Position numbers and translations under genes: made by a program
Assembly: GCA_020638995.1 (NCBI GenBank)
Contig: JACKHM010000001.1
Location: 186,001-250,000 of the forward strand
Reading direction: 5' to 3'
From: Planctomycetaceae bacterium
GTDB taxonomy: Bacteria; Planctomycetota; Planctomycetia; Pirellulales; Pirellulaceae
DNA length: 64,000 nt
The notes under the pieces: model-generated
What the model saw: the letters and a program-made list of their open reading frames with translations, nothing else
What the model was told of the DNA's origin: nothing
The model's database searches: none
In this document: positions 50,315 to 59,134 of the stretch, piece by piece
Layout: every line of letters begins with the position of its first letter
Numbering within the stretch: position 1 is the stretch's first letter

Positions 50315-51748
50315 CTAGCCGAAGCCACCGATTCCGGAATTTGTGAGTCCCAGCATCCAATATGCAGCGTTGCCGAGTAGAAAAATGACAAGAACTCCGA
50401 TAATCAATTGCTGCAAGGGTACCCCGCGAACTTGACACACTGTCGGAACGAGTAACACAGTTCCGACGGAAACGTAGGGCGAGTGAATCGCCGATGCCTG
50501 AATCCCTGCAAGAAACAAGAGAACCCCCAAAAACAACGGTGGGCTGATTACGGACCGTTTTCCAGCGTCCCATAGATACATCGCGATGCTGCAATAAATG
50601 GCGACGTTGAAAACATGCTGAAAGAAGTCGGGCACCATGTATTCGGGATGCGCGACATCGAACACTTGGTACCACGGCCAAGGCCCCATAACTCCTCTGA
50701 TGAAACGAATCGGAAGGTCCACCAGCGAGAAAGTCGTATAGTTCCTTCCAAGGTAGCGGCCAAACGCTGCGCTAAAAATTGAGTTGAACGGCCCGGACAA
50801 CACGACATACGCCAAGACGATCCCAGCCGAAATTTTAAGAAGAACGAAAGCTGACGATTTGTAGCGATTCGAGAAGTAACAAAAGGCGCTCGTCAGCAGC
50901 ATGGCGATGAGGTAAGGAGTTCGATGACAATACCCAAGAAAGGCTGCGATCGGTAAAACGATTACCAGCGACCAGATATTGTTTCGATAAATCATGACGA
51001 GGTAGAGACCTAGGACAACTGCGGTCTGTCCGAAACTATCTCGCCACATGATCGTGGAAATGAATCCGAACGGCTCGAACGCCACTAGGCCTAAGGCAAG
51101 CACTGCCTGCTTTCGAGTCGCACCACACATAACTGCCAAATCTGAGACAATGACCGCCGAGTACAGCGTGTGAAGTGTGTTCCACACTGCCATATTGATT
51201 GGATAAGTGCCAGTAAAATGGTAAAGCAATGCCATATATGCGATTAAGTACGCGTTCTTGTTTTCCGTGCGGAAGTTTTCCGGCAACCCGGCAAGAAAAC
51301 TTTCTTCGCGCCAGTGGATACTCAAATACCTCATGCTTTCGTGCAGCCACTCGTAATCCCAAAGGTAATTGAACTCCGTTGGGTGGAGGAAGTAGTCTGG
51401 ATCAATCACCAACAAAAAATGAGATATGCCAACCGCAATTCGCGCGACGAATGCTGTGACGAGAATGATGCCTGCCCCAGCAAGCAGTCGGTCTCTTAGG
51501 TCAATGTGATAGAGAACACCGATGCCTATCACACTTGCGAACACCGTAACGAAAAAGCTCTCAATCGGCGTCCCATCCCCGCCGAACAGCCACATGACAC
51601 ACAACACGACGCTATGGGAAAGCAACAATGGGGCGAGTAATCGCCCCTGCTTCAACCTCGGTCCTTCCTGGATACCAGGCCTGATCGAGCCGAGCGCGCT
51701 CAATCGATGATGATCAAACTGAGGATTGTTCGAGAAACTATTTGTCAT
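50315..51748 (-). CDS. Polytopic membrane protein, Wzy-type polymerase candidate
   Basis: ATG 51748 overlaps the wzx stop by 4 bp (ATGA), giving 477 residues. About 10-11 hydrophobic helices are visible, with a large central periplasmic loop (about residues 100-160, DPDYFLHPTEFNYLWDYEW then HESMRYLSIHWREESF). It also has short conserved-looking pieces IMWRDSFGQTAVVLGLYLVM and GYCHRTPYLIAML. Wzy polymerases are highly divergent and usually recognised only by this layout and by position beside wzx. It may instead be a GT-C type transferase. The link to wzx is strong evidence for a role in polymer assembly; the exact activity is inference. Confidence 0.7.
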   Translation of the reverse strand: MTNSFSNNPQFDHHRLSALGSIRPGIQEGPRLKQGRLLAPLLLSHSVVLCVMWLFGGDGTPIESFFVTVFASVIGIGVLYHIDLRDRLLAGAGIILVTAFVARIAVGISHFLLVIDPDYFLHPTEFNYLWDYEWLHESMRYLSIHWREESFLAGLPENFRTENKNAYLIAYMALLYHFTGTYPINMAVWNTLHTLYSAVIVSDLAVMCGATRKQAVLALGLVAFEPFGFISTIMWRDSFGQTAVVLGLYLVMIYRNNIWSLVIVLPIAAFLGYCHRTPYLIAMLLTSAFCYFSNRYKSSAFVLLKISAGIVLAYVVLSGPFNSIFSAAFGRYLGRNYTTFSLVDLPIRFIRGVMGPWPWYQVFDVAHPEYMVPDFFQHVFNVAIYCSIAMYLWDAGKRSVISPPLFLGVLLFLAGIQASAIHSPYVSVGTVLLVPTVCQVRGVPLQQLIIGVLVIFLLGNAAYWMLGLTNSGIGGFG

Positions 51749-53256
51749 GTTGTGACCCTCGCGAACCGATTGCCTAGCACACGGATATTCTGGCGAAACG
51801 CAATGTTCCACTCCGCATCCAAGACGAGCGTTACGACAAATAGTAATGATCCTGCGGCGCCAATTTGGAACGACAACCCGATCCAAGATTCGGCTTGCGG
51901 GCCAAAGAGCGCCCAGCCAGTTCCTAGAAGTACACAAACGATTGTGCTCCGGCTGCCGGTCTTAAAAGCTTCAGACATCGGCATCCCCAATCGTTGCTGC
52001 ACGGCATGGGCGACACCAAACATCGTGATTCCGGCGGCCAACGCACCCGCGCCGGCGATGCCGGCTAGTCCAAAAACTCCCGATAGCACAACCAAACAAG
52101 CAACACGAAGGATCGAATATGCTGTCATCCATTGCGCCGAGTCGCTTGTGAACCCGTTCGAGAGCAAGATATTGGAAAGCGAAGTCATGCGGGTCATGAA
52201 GAGGCAACAAATCAGGATAAGCATTGCCAACCCGTGTCCCGCGTACAGGTTTTCTCCAACCCAGAGTCTTAAAACTGGTCCGGTGAAGGCGAACGCAATT
52301 CCCAAACCAATGCCCGTAAACGCGTTAATCACTGTCAGCAACTCTCGAAAGACCCGCAGGCGTTCTTCAGTCGTACGGTTGGTAAAATGAGCCAGGCCAG
52401 CAAAAGTTGCACTTGCGACGCGTTCAACCAACATCGGAACGAGGTTTAGGAAGCGACCGGTGAGCACGAGGACCGTTGCGGCTTCGTTGGATACCGCAAT
52501 GGCCGCGGCCGGTGCTTCCAACCGGGAGCAAATTGATCCAGCCGCCTTGGCGCCAAGAAGCTTATACGAAGATCTCCAAAGTTCGCTTTGAGCTTTTCGA
52601 GACACGAAAGGCCTAGGGACCCCCACTCTCTTCCAATTGGCAGCAACATAAAAACCATTGCCAACTAAGTACGTCAGCGCTACGGCCAATGGGCCAAACG
52701 CCAAAGCTGCAACACCCCACTCGTTGGCTAGGCCGACAATGATTGCCACGGGGCACGATGCCTGGGCGACGATGCCAACGACACAGGGAAATGTCGTCTT
52801 TTGCCATGCCTGCGGAACCGCACCAATTGTGTACGAAACGATCATCGTCCCGTTTGCCAGTGATGACAACATGATTGCGTTTGTCAACGCGGCTTTCTCT
52901 AACGATGCCACACCAAACATGGAGCTGATAGCGAACGCCAAGCCGCTACCAACAATGAAGACGCCAATGCCCAATAGCGCCGCCATAAAGATTCCAGTTC
53001 CCGCGACCTCGGCGAATTCAGAGGAGTTATTATCAGCGATGGCCGCAGCGAGCCGCTGTGTTACGACGGTACTCAGTCCTGATTCGACCAGCGCCAGCAT
53101 TGCGATGAGGCCGCCAGACGCCAACCATGCCCCGTACACCCCGGCATTAAAGAAACGCAGGTAAATGGGGACCATAACAAGACCGACGACAATGCTGATT
53201 CCCAGAGTCGTTATGCCGTGCACAAGATTTGCGAACGCCGCGAGACGCTTGTTCAT
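51745..53256 (-). CDS. Wzx-type oligosaccharide flippase
   Basis: This 503-residue MOP-superfamily protein has about 12-14 transmembrane helices. The start MNKRLAAFANLVHGITTLGIS and VPIYLRFFNAGVYGAWLAS fit the Polysacc_synt pattern, followed by hydrophobic repeats such as GIFMAALLGIGVFIVG and LVLTGRFLNLVPMLVERV, and a C-terminal block of helices. Wzx flips the lipid-linked repeat unit from the cytoplasmic to the periplasmic face of the inner membrane. The stop overlaps the start of the Wzy-like gene, and 12 bp separate it from the upstream glycosyltransferase. Confidence 0.9.
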   Translation of the reverse strand: MNKRLAAFANLVHGITTLGISIVVGLVMVPIYLRFFNAGVYGAWLASGGLIAMLALVESGLSTVVTQRLAAAIADNNSSEFAEVAGTGIFMAALLGIGVFIVGSGLAFAISSMFGVASLEKAALTNAIMLSSLANGTMIVSYTIGAVPQAWQKTTFPCVVGIVAQASCPVAIIVGLANEWGVAALAFGPLAVALTYLVGNGFYVAANWKRVGVPRPFVSRKAQSELWRSSYKLLGAKAAGSICSRLEAPAAAIAVSNEAATVLVLTGRFLNLVPMLVERVASATFAGLAHFTNRTTEERLRVFRELLTVINAFTGIGLGIAFAFTGPVLRLWVGENLYAGHGLAMLILICCLFMTRMTSLSNILLSNGFTSDSAQWMTAYSILRVACLVVLSGVFGLAGIAGAGALAAGITMFGVAHAVQQRLGMPMSEAFKTGSRSTIVCVLLGTGWALFGPQAESWIGLSFQIGAAGSLLFVVTLVLDAEWNIAFRQNIRVLGNRFARVTT

Positions 53257-53268
53257 TCGTTTTGACTC

Positions 53269-54504
53269 TCAGGCACTTTTTCTGCACGTGGATGACTCCT
53301 CGAATCCATACGCCTGCTTCAGCGCATCGAACACGCGACGACGATCGGTCATGAATTGGAAGAGGTTTCGTGCTCCTTCGCTCAGCTTGTTGCGAAGAAG
53401 GGCATCGTTCTGCACTCGATGAATGCCCTCGAGGTATCCGTTAAAATCACCGATTTCGTATACCATCGCGTTGGATTCGTGGACGAGCACGTCTTTGTGA
53501 ACGCCGACATTAAAAGCAACGATCGGCTTGCTCATCGACAATGCTTCGAGTAACGTATACTCGGTTGAGGTGGGCCAGACCGAAGGCAACAGAACGGCTC
53601 GGCAATTGCGAGCGATCTTGTCGCCACCTGTGTTCCAACGCACTCTTTCATCGATGACAATGTTCTTACCAATAAACGGTCGCACTCGATTCACAAAACC
53701 ATCGTATTCCGTCTTGCGATGGGCTGGCACGAGCGGAAGTATAACCAACTTAATGTCTCTCGCTTCTTGAATGACACGTTCCAGAACTCGCGAACCTTTT
53801 TCCGGACGAAATTGCCCAGAGAACAAAAAATAGTCACCTTCTTCAACCTCCTCCGAAGCCGAAGTAGGGTGAGCGTAGGGTAACGGGCAACGGACGATAT
53901 TTTTCACGCCCATCCCTTCAAGCCATTTATCCATCTCAGAGCAAGTGGAAAGTGCGGCGTCTATTAGCGGAACGTCGAGTTTCCAATGAAGGTATCGGGA
54001 GACGGCTTGAACGGCTCGCGTCTTCCAAGGTCCGCATCCGTACCGAATTGCGTTATAGAAATTTCCTCCACTACACCGATTGCATGCACCCGCAGTAAGG
54101 CAATTCATCTGTCGTGCACATTCAGCGGAATGAACAAAGTATTGAGTCACTATTCGCGCCCCATAGCGCTTCGCTGTCTGCAAGAGCAGCCGCGAAACAT
54201 GGTAGCCAAGTGAACAGAAGTGAACGACGCTTGGCCGATGCTCGGCGAGCAGTTTCTCAAACTCATTTACCGGTTCGAACGATACAAGATGCTGGAGCGC
54301 AGGAATCGCACACTGCGGCTGACGCATAATTGTCAAGCGACAATGGTCGGCATAATCCGGCGCATCGTCACGGACGACAGGTGAAATGACCGTCACGTAC
54401 GCACCGCTTTCAAGAAGGTGTCTAACAACGCACTGTGCGACACGTCCACCCGAGGCGGTTGTGCAGAATTCGTCTGCAACTACGAAAACATGCTCATTTT
54501 TCAT
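53269..54504 (-). CDS. Glycosyltransferase family 4 with Cys-rich insertion
   Basis: This 411-residue protein opens VFVVADEFCTTASGGRVAQ. RPSVVHFCSLGYHVS lies in the N-terminal Rossmann fold, followed by a Cys-rich insert (CARQMNCLTAGACNRCSGGN, about residues 130-150) that could bind a zinc ion. The C-terminal domain has LFSGQFRPEKGSRVLERV, VLLPSVWPTSTEYTLLEAL with the donor Glu pair, and IVAFNVGVHKDVLV. The Cys-rich loop occurs in some GT4 enzymes. The donor is unknown. It is 18 bp from the methyltransferase and 12 bp from wzx. Confidence 0.88.
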   Translation of the reverse strand: MKNEHVFVVADEFCTTASGGRVAQCVVRHLLESGAYVTVISPVVRDDAPDYADHCRLTIMRQPQCAIPALQHLVSFEPVNEFEKLLAEHRPSVVHFCSLGYHVSRLLLQTAKRYGARIVTQYFVHSAECARQMNCLTAGACNRCSGGNFYNAIRYGCGPWKTRAVQAVSRYLHWKLDVPLIDAALSTCSEMDKWLEGMGVKNIVRCPLPYAHPTSASEEVEEGDYFLFSGQFRPEKGSRVLERVIQEARDIKLVILPLVPAHRKTEYDGFVNRVRPFIGKNIVIDERVRWNTGGDKIARNCRAVLLPSVWPTSTEYTLLEALSMSKPIVAFNVGVHKDVLVHESNAMVYEIGDFNGYLEGIHRVQNDALLRNKLSEGARNLFQFMTDRRRVFDALKQAYGFEESSTCRKSA

Positions 54505-54522
54505 TAATCGGAACTCGTCGGC

Positions 54523-55323
54523 CTAATCTGCTGAGGCAGTAGAAATCGGTTTTCGGCCAATGACAAATCCGGATCGCGACCAAATCGACAGCGCCGGGAG
54601 ACCTAGGGCCTGGAGATAGAGGTTTGTCATAGTTTTTGTCATCAGAAAGGCGGCGGACCGCACATAGTTGGACCATTTGTATAAAACGGGTCGTTCATCC
54701 CGGACAACTACGCTCGTGAAGCCCGCATCCTCGAATAGCAACTTTGTTACGCCAGAATTTGCCGCCCATTTGTGCGTGAAATCATTGCCGAGATCGTAGC
54801 TACCGAGCAAGCAATCGGTGAACGGTAGCCGAACTATCAGAATCCCATTGTTTGCCAACGCGCTAAACGCCGAACTCAATAGGCCTGGCACTTCGCTTCG
54901 ATCGACGTGTTCGAGGAAGTCAAGCATCGTGATTACGGCCAAGCCGCTGCGATTCCGCAACACTTCCGTGACGTCGCCAAGGTTTGCTGGCAGTCCAAGT
55001 CTTCGAGCGAGCTTCACGCGTCCAGGATCGATATCAAAGCCTTCAACATTTCGAAATTTCATCGCGCGAAGGAAGTAGAGAAAATTACCGTGCCCGCACG
55101 GCGCGTCTAGAATGGGAGCGTCCAAGTCTTGTGGCATAAGGTTGCGCAGGAAGTGTGAATACCAGCGAGCTTGCTGTCTAAAGCTGGCTTCTAGGGTTGA
55201 GATGTCGCGGCTCTCGAGTCGCTGACTCTGATACGCATAGTGCCTTAGGTCTACGTCATGTGCCAACTCCGCCTGTGGAGTTTGCGTACCGCACTCGATA
55301 GTAGTTGCCGGATATTCTTTCAT
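54523..55323 (-). CDS. Class I SAM-dependent methyltransferase
   Basis: This 266-residue protein has APILDAPCGHGNFLYFLRAM as a variant of motif I (D-x-P-C-G-x-G), VEGFDIDPGRVKLARRLGL with the ribose-binding acid, AVITMLDFLEHVDRSEV, and NNGILIVRLPF. It fits the Methyltransf_23-like type found in surface-polysaccharide loci. It sits 14 bp after the cupin gene and 18 bp before a GT4. It is the fourth methyltransferase in the cluster. Confidence 0.87.
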   Translation of the reverse strand: MKEYPATTIECGTQTPQAELAHDVDLRHYAYQSQRLESRDISTLEASFRQQARWYSHFLRNLMPQDLDAPILDAPCGHGNFLYFLRAMKFRNVEGFDIDPGRVKLARRLGLPANLGDVTEVLRNRSGLAVITMLDFLEHVDRSEVPGLLSSAFSALANNGILIVRLPFTDCLLGSYDLGNDFTHKWAANSGVTKLLFEDAGFTSVVVRDERPVLYKWSNYVRSAAFLMTKTMTNLYLQALGLPALSIWSRSGFVIGRKPISTASAD

Positions 55324-55337
55324 CAGTTGGGTACTCG

Positions 55338-55748
55338 TTATGAGCTAATCAGGGTCCTGGCTATGGTGTCGGAACTATCGTACTGGCGACTCGAATACGC
55401 GACGAGAGTGAATCCCTCCGGACTGTCAGACGGTGCTCGAAACGCGTGTGCAACACCAGCGGGAACATACAAAGTCTGCGGCTCATCCGCAGACAGCAAC
55501 ATTTCCAAGTATTGGTTTTCCTCAATGTCGTATAGCGAGACGTTGCATTTGCCTTGTATGACGGTAAACCACTCATCCGCGAGTCGATGAAAATGATTGC
55601 CACGCGTGGCACCCGGTTCCGCAAACACGACGTAGACCTCACCCTGCGAGGCTGTCAAGTTCTCTTCGTCCCCGCTGATAACCTTAAGCAACCAACCGCG
55701 TGCATCGGAAACATGGTTCCGAGGGATCGTATGGATCTTTTTTGTCAT
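55338..55748 (-). CDS. Cupin, sugar-nucleotide isomerase/epimerase-like (RmlC/FdtA/WxcM type)
   Basis: This 136-residue single cupin has TRGNHFHRLADEWFTVIQGK (His52, His54 and Glu59 as metal/active-site residues), DIEENQYLEMLLSADEPQTLYVPAG as the second motif, then VAHAFRAPSD. Its small size fits FdtA/QdtA-type 3,4-ketoisomerases, WxcM C-terminal-like proteins or capsular C-terminal cupins better than full RmlC (about 180 residues). Placed beside the CDP-glucose pathway genes, it may epimerise or isomerise the CDP-4-keto-6-deoxyhexose. That is inference from context. Confidence 0.78.
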   Translation of the reverse strand: MTKKIHTIPRNHVSDARGWLLKVISGDEENLTASQGEVYVVFAEPGATRGNHFHRLADEWFTVIQGKCNVSLYDIEENQYLEMLLSADEPQTLYVPAGVAHAFRAPSDSPEGFTLVAYSSRQYDSSDTIARTLISS

Positions 55749-55809
55749 CGTCTCGGTAATTTTCCGATTGGGGTAGAAGGTTGAATGTCGCGGCTAAACT
55801 CAAGTGCAA

Positions 55810-56760
55810 TCAAGCGGTGTGCTGTCTCGCAGGAGTGTAGAAAGAAACCATCCGCTCGATGCCCGCCGTAAGGCTAATCGAAGGTCTCCAATCAGTAAGC
55901 GTAGTGATTTTCGTGTTCGCGCCGACAATGTAACGAGCTTCGACGTCTGGGGCCGTGTTGGCTCCCCACTTGAGCAGTCGCTCTGAACTTTGAATCTTCT
56001 TTACAACTTCTCCAGCAATCTCGCGGATGTTAACGGGGACGCTTGAACAGACATTATAGACGCCCGAGACGGGAAGCCTGTCGCATTCGCCTGTAGCGAT
56101 AATTGCGGCGACTACGTCGTCGATGTATAGCATGTCTCGGATCTGTTTACCGTGCGAGAGGTTAGCGAACGAGTTTTGTGACAGGCATTGTATTAAGTAC
56201 GGGATGAGCCGCTGTGATGACTCACCGACTCCATAAACGCCGAACATACGGAGGTTAGCGAATGGGATCTGCAACTCTTTCGCGAGAATTTCACCACATT
56301 GCGACGCTGCTGCCTTTGCCGCTGCGTAAAGGGAGCGAGGACGTAGCGGTGTAGATTCGTCGATGGGCTGCTGCCGCCCTGTGTCGCCGTACTCAAATGC
56401 GCTTCCAGTATAAACGAAGCGTTTTAGGTTCCACTCCTTTGTCACGAGAAGCAGGTTGGTGGTAAAGCTGACGTTGCCGGAGATGATTGACTCTGGTGAT
56501 TGGATTCCCCGACTTACACCGGCAGCTGCGAGATGAAAGGCGACTTCGTAAGTCCGGCCATCCAAACACGACTTCAAGTCTTTTACGTCGGTTGTTCGGC
56601 TGGCAATCACTTCCGCGCCATACAAGGACTCTTGAATCGCTCCGTTGAGGTTACGCACCAACGCGCAAGTTTGAACGCCCTGTGAGACGAGCTTACGGAC
56701 GAGAGCAGAGCCAATGAATCCTGTTGCTCCCGTGACGAGTGCTGACCGAATTGGTGTCAT
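55810..56760 (-). CDS. NAD(P)-dependent sugar-nucleotide epimerase/reductase (SDR)
   Basis: From ATG 56760 (316 residues) AGGA lies about nine bases upstream. Extended SDR: NAD motif VTGATGFIGSALVRKL, HLAAAGVSRGIQ, YTGSAFEYG, catalytic SLYAAAKAAA (Tyr-x3-Lys), NLRMFGVYGVGESSQRL, and a C-terminal WRPSISLTAGIERMV. It lies downstream of rfbF/rfbG, so the simplest role is reduction of CDP-4-dehydro-6-deoxy-D-glucose (or its epimer) to a CDP-6-deoxyhexose. The frame upstream to 56844 is not SDR-like. Confidence 0.85.
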   Translation of the reverse strand: MTPIRSALVTGATGFIGSALVRKLVSQGVQTCALVRNLNGAIQESLYGAEVIASRTTDVKDLKSCLDGRTYEVAFHLAAAGVSRGIQSPESIISGNVSFTTNLLLVTKEWNLKRFVYTGSAFEYGDTGRQQPIDESTPLRPRSLYAAAKAAASQCGEILAKELQIPFANLRMFGVYGVGESSQRLIPYLIQCLSQNSFANLSHGKQIRDMLYIDDVVAAIIATGECDRLPVSGVYNVCSSVPVNIREIAGEVVKKIQSSERLLKWGANTAPDVEARYIVGANTKITTLTDWRPSISLTAGIERMVSFYTPARQHTA

Positions 56761-56967
56761 ACAGTTTTTCCTAACAGGCGGGTAGCTGATCTCATTGAGC
56801 CTATGCACACCAATCGAATCCCCTGTGAACTCCAATAGACTCATGCCTCCTCCGCCAAGCCTTCCCGTCAGGCGGCGTTACGCTATGAACGGGATATCCG
56901 GGCGCAATGCATTGCAGGTCACTCATTCAGATTCCGTACTTGGTGCAGGAGGCATACTCGCCAAATG
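56761..56967. other. Gap between rfbG and the SDR gene
   Basis: No gene. A 12-bp palindrome GCAATGCATTGC lies at 56904-56915, and a 9-bp inverted repeat pair at 56843-56851 and 56947-56955. The gap is long for an otherwise dense operon, so an internal promoter or attenuator is possible. Confidence 0.35.
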
Positions 56968-58095
56968 TTACGCCACCGCAGATAGTGCTGCTTCGTAAGT
57001 GGCCCAGGGCAGTCCTGCACCCTCGGCGTCTTCTTGATATTGCATCAGTTGCTGGTCCGTAATCGTGGTCATATTGCTCCCATCATGAAACGCTTTGTAC
57101 CAGGACACGGTGTGGTGAACGGTAGCTGCGACGTCCCAGACGGTACGCCAATTCAACTGCATATTTGCTTTAGAGCAATCGAGCTGAAGAAGCCCGGCCT
57201 CGTGAGGTTGCTCACAATCACATGCAACGACAGTCCCGTGTCCCCACTCTCGCACTAACATGTCAGCAAGTGAACGTACCGTGGTTACAGAAGTAGCCGC
57301 AGGCCCATAGTTCCAGGCTTCGGCAAAACACGCGCCATCGCTCTGCAGAAGCCTTGTAGCAAGCAATAGGTAGCCTGATAACGGTTCGCAGACGTGCTGC
57401 CAGGGTCTCACCGCATTCGGGTAACGAAGCGTCAGGGGATGGCCGGACACAATGTTGGTGACAAAGTCGGTCACAATCCGATCTGCGCCCCAGTCACCTC
57501 CCCCGATCACGTTGCCAGCTCGGGCAGTCGCAAGTCGAACTTCACTGTCCTGAAAAAAGGAACGTCGATAACTTGCAGCCACTAGCTCTGCGGCGCCTTT
57601 ACTGGCGCTATACGGATCGTGGCCACCGAGTGCGTCAGTTTCGCGATAGCCCCACACCCATTCACGATTCTCGTAACACTTGTCTGTCGTGACGACAACG
57701 CACGCTCGAACTGATGGTGTCGCACGAACCGCCTCTAGTAGATTGACGACGCCGCCAATGTTGGTGTCAAAAGTCGTCTTCGGATCCAAGTAGGACTGGC
57801 GGACCAACGGCTGCGCGGCCAAGTGAAAGACAACTTCTGGCGAAATCTTCTTGATGTGTTGCGTCAGAGTCGCCGCATCGCGAATATCCACCGTACTGTG
57901 CCTGACTTGTTGCATCAATCGCAGCACAGTAAATAGATTTGGAGTCGAGATCGGTGGCAAGCCAAGACCATGAACTTCCGCGCCCAGCCGCGACAGCCAA
58001 TAACAAAGCCAAGAGCCTTTGAAACCCGTGTCACCGGTAACCAGAACGCGACGCCCATGGTACGTGTTATGAAACATTGTTTGTCGGATTTCCAT
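56968..58095 (-). CDS. rfbG: CDP-glucose 4,6-dehydratase
   Basis: This 375-residue extended SDR opens with RRVLVTGDTGFKGSWL (NAD loop 21-27, GDTGFKG, the family-specific form). TTDKCYENREWVWGY contains catalytic Thr137, Asp138 and Lys139, and DPYSASKGAAE has Tyr162/Lys166. AGNVIGGGDWGADRIV and VRPWQHVCEPLSGYL are conserved in RfbG. It converts CDP-D-glucose to CDP-4-dehydro-6-deoxy-D-glucose, using the product of the enzyme encoded 9 bp upstream. The length and all motifs are normal. Confidence 0.93.
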   Translation of the reverse strand: MEIRQTMFHNTYHGRRVLVTGDTGFKGSWLCYWLSRLGAEVHGLGLPPISTPNLFTVLRLMQQVRHSTVDIRDAATLTQHIKKISPEVVFHLAAQPLVRQSYLDPKTTFDTNIGGVVNLLEAVRATPSVRACVVVTTDKCYENREWVWGYRETDALGGHDPYSASKGAAELVAASYRRSFFQDSEVRLATARAGNVIGGGDWGADRIVTDFVTNIVSGHPLTLRYPNAVRPWQHVCEPLSGYLLLATRLLQSDGACFAEAWNYGPAATSVTTVRSLADMLVREWGHGTVVACDCEQPHEAGLLQLDCSKANMQLNWRTVWDVAATVHHTVSWYKAFHDGSNMTTITDQQLMQYQEDAEGAGLPWATYEAALSAVA

Positions 58096-58104
58096 TCGAT
58101 TGAG

Positions 58105-58920
58105 TCAGGCAGCTCGGAGCGCAAAATGCTGATCGGTTGTCACAGGGTCACTCCAGACTCTCCAGGGCGCCCTGCCGCCATTCCAGAGTGACTCGAGTTG
58201 TTGTTTGTCTCGCAGCGTGTCCATCGGCAACCAAAACCCGGAATGCCTAAAGGCTTGAAGTTGACCATCTCGAGCGAGCCTTCCTAGGGGCTCTTTCTCC
58301 CACACCGTTTGATCGCCCTCGATGTACTCAAAGACGCTTGGCTCAAGCACGAAAAAGCCTCCGTTAATCCAATTGCCGTCACCTTGTGGCTTTTCATCAA
58401 ACCGAAGGATCTTACCCTTATCCCCAATCTCCAATCGACCGAATCGCCCGGCAGGTTGCACCGCAGTCACGGTTGCCATTTTTCCATGTTTTCGATGGAA
58501 GCTGATCAATCCGGCTATGTCGATGTCTCCGACGCCATCACCGTACGTCAGAAGAAATGTTTCATTCTTAATGTATGGCGAAATTCGTTTGACTCGCCCG
58601 CCGGTCATTGTATCCTCGCCCGTATCGACCAAGGTGATGCGCCACGGCTCCGCACTGTTCTGATGAACCGAAATGCTGTTGTTCGCCAGATCCATGGTGA
58701 CGTCGGATGAATGAAGCAAGTAGTTTGAGAAATACTCCTTAATCAGATAGCCCTTGTAGCCGAGGCAGATGACGAAGTCGTTGATTCCGTGGTGGCTGTA
58801 AGATTTCAGGATATGCCAGAGAATCGGCTTTCCACCAATTTCAACCATTGGCTTGGGCTTAAGCTGAGTCTCTTCGCTGAGTCGAGTTCCAAATCCACCT
58901 GCCAGAATGACGGCTTTCAT
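58105..58920 (-). CDS. rfbF: Glucose-1-phosphate cytidylyltransferase
   Basis: From ATG 58920 the product is 271 residues, with GAGGA upstream. It has the nucleotidyl-transferase signature VILAGGFGTRLSEETQ, then KPKPMVEIGGKPILWHILK, VICLGYKGYLIKEYFSNY, and FLLTYGDGVGDIDI as the Mg/CTP-site Asp. RFDEKPQGDGNWINGGFFVLEP follows, all typical of RfbF. It makes CDP-glucose from CTP and glucose-1-phosphate. The next gene, rfbG, starts 9 bp later and uses the product, so these form one metabolic step pair. Confidence 0.93.
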   Translation of the reverse strand: MKAVILAGGFGTRLSEETQLKPKPMVEIGGKPILWHILKSYSHHGINDFVICLGYKGYLIKEYFSNYLLHSSDVTMDLANNSISVHQNSAEPWRITLVDTGEDTMTGGRVKRISPYIKNETFLLTYGDGVGDIDIAGLISFHRKHGKMATVTAVQPAGRFGRLEIGDKGKILRFDEKPQGDGNWINGGFFVLEPSVFEYIEGDQTVWEKEPLGRLARDGQLQAFRHSGFWLPMDTLRDKQQLESLWNGGRAPWRVWSDPVTTDQHFALRAA

Positions 58921-59134
58921 ATTTTGAGTTCCTCTCATCGAAATACCGCAGATTTTTCCGTCGACGCCACCCAGCAAAGGAACAACTGTCGGCGTATCGG
59001 GGTGGGATAGTAACTTAACCGTTCTATTTGAATCAATAGCGTTTCGGTGCAGTGCGCGGACGCCGACTGCCGATCGTCAATCACTTGCAACCCCGTTCAC
59101 GGGCAACGACATCTCGACGTTTACGGAAGGTAAT
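58921..59134. other. Gap between fcl and rfbF
   Basis: No gene is seen. This 214-bp spacer is the largest in the precursor part of the operon, so an internal promoter is possible. No clear -35/-10 pair was found. Confidence 0.3.

Noticed and set aside
50133..50681. A 182-residue gene in the same frame as the 55-aa ORF
   Set aside because: The upstream part overlaps the Wzy-like gene in another frame and is not protein-like. The strong ribosome site lies only before ATG 50300.
56843..56955. MITE bounded by a 9-bp inverted repeat
   Set aside because: The arms are short and lack a target duplication. Chance in a 207-bp gap is plausible.
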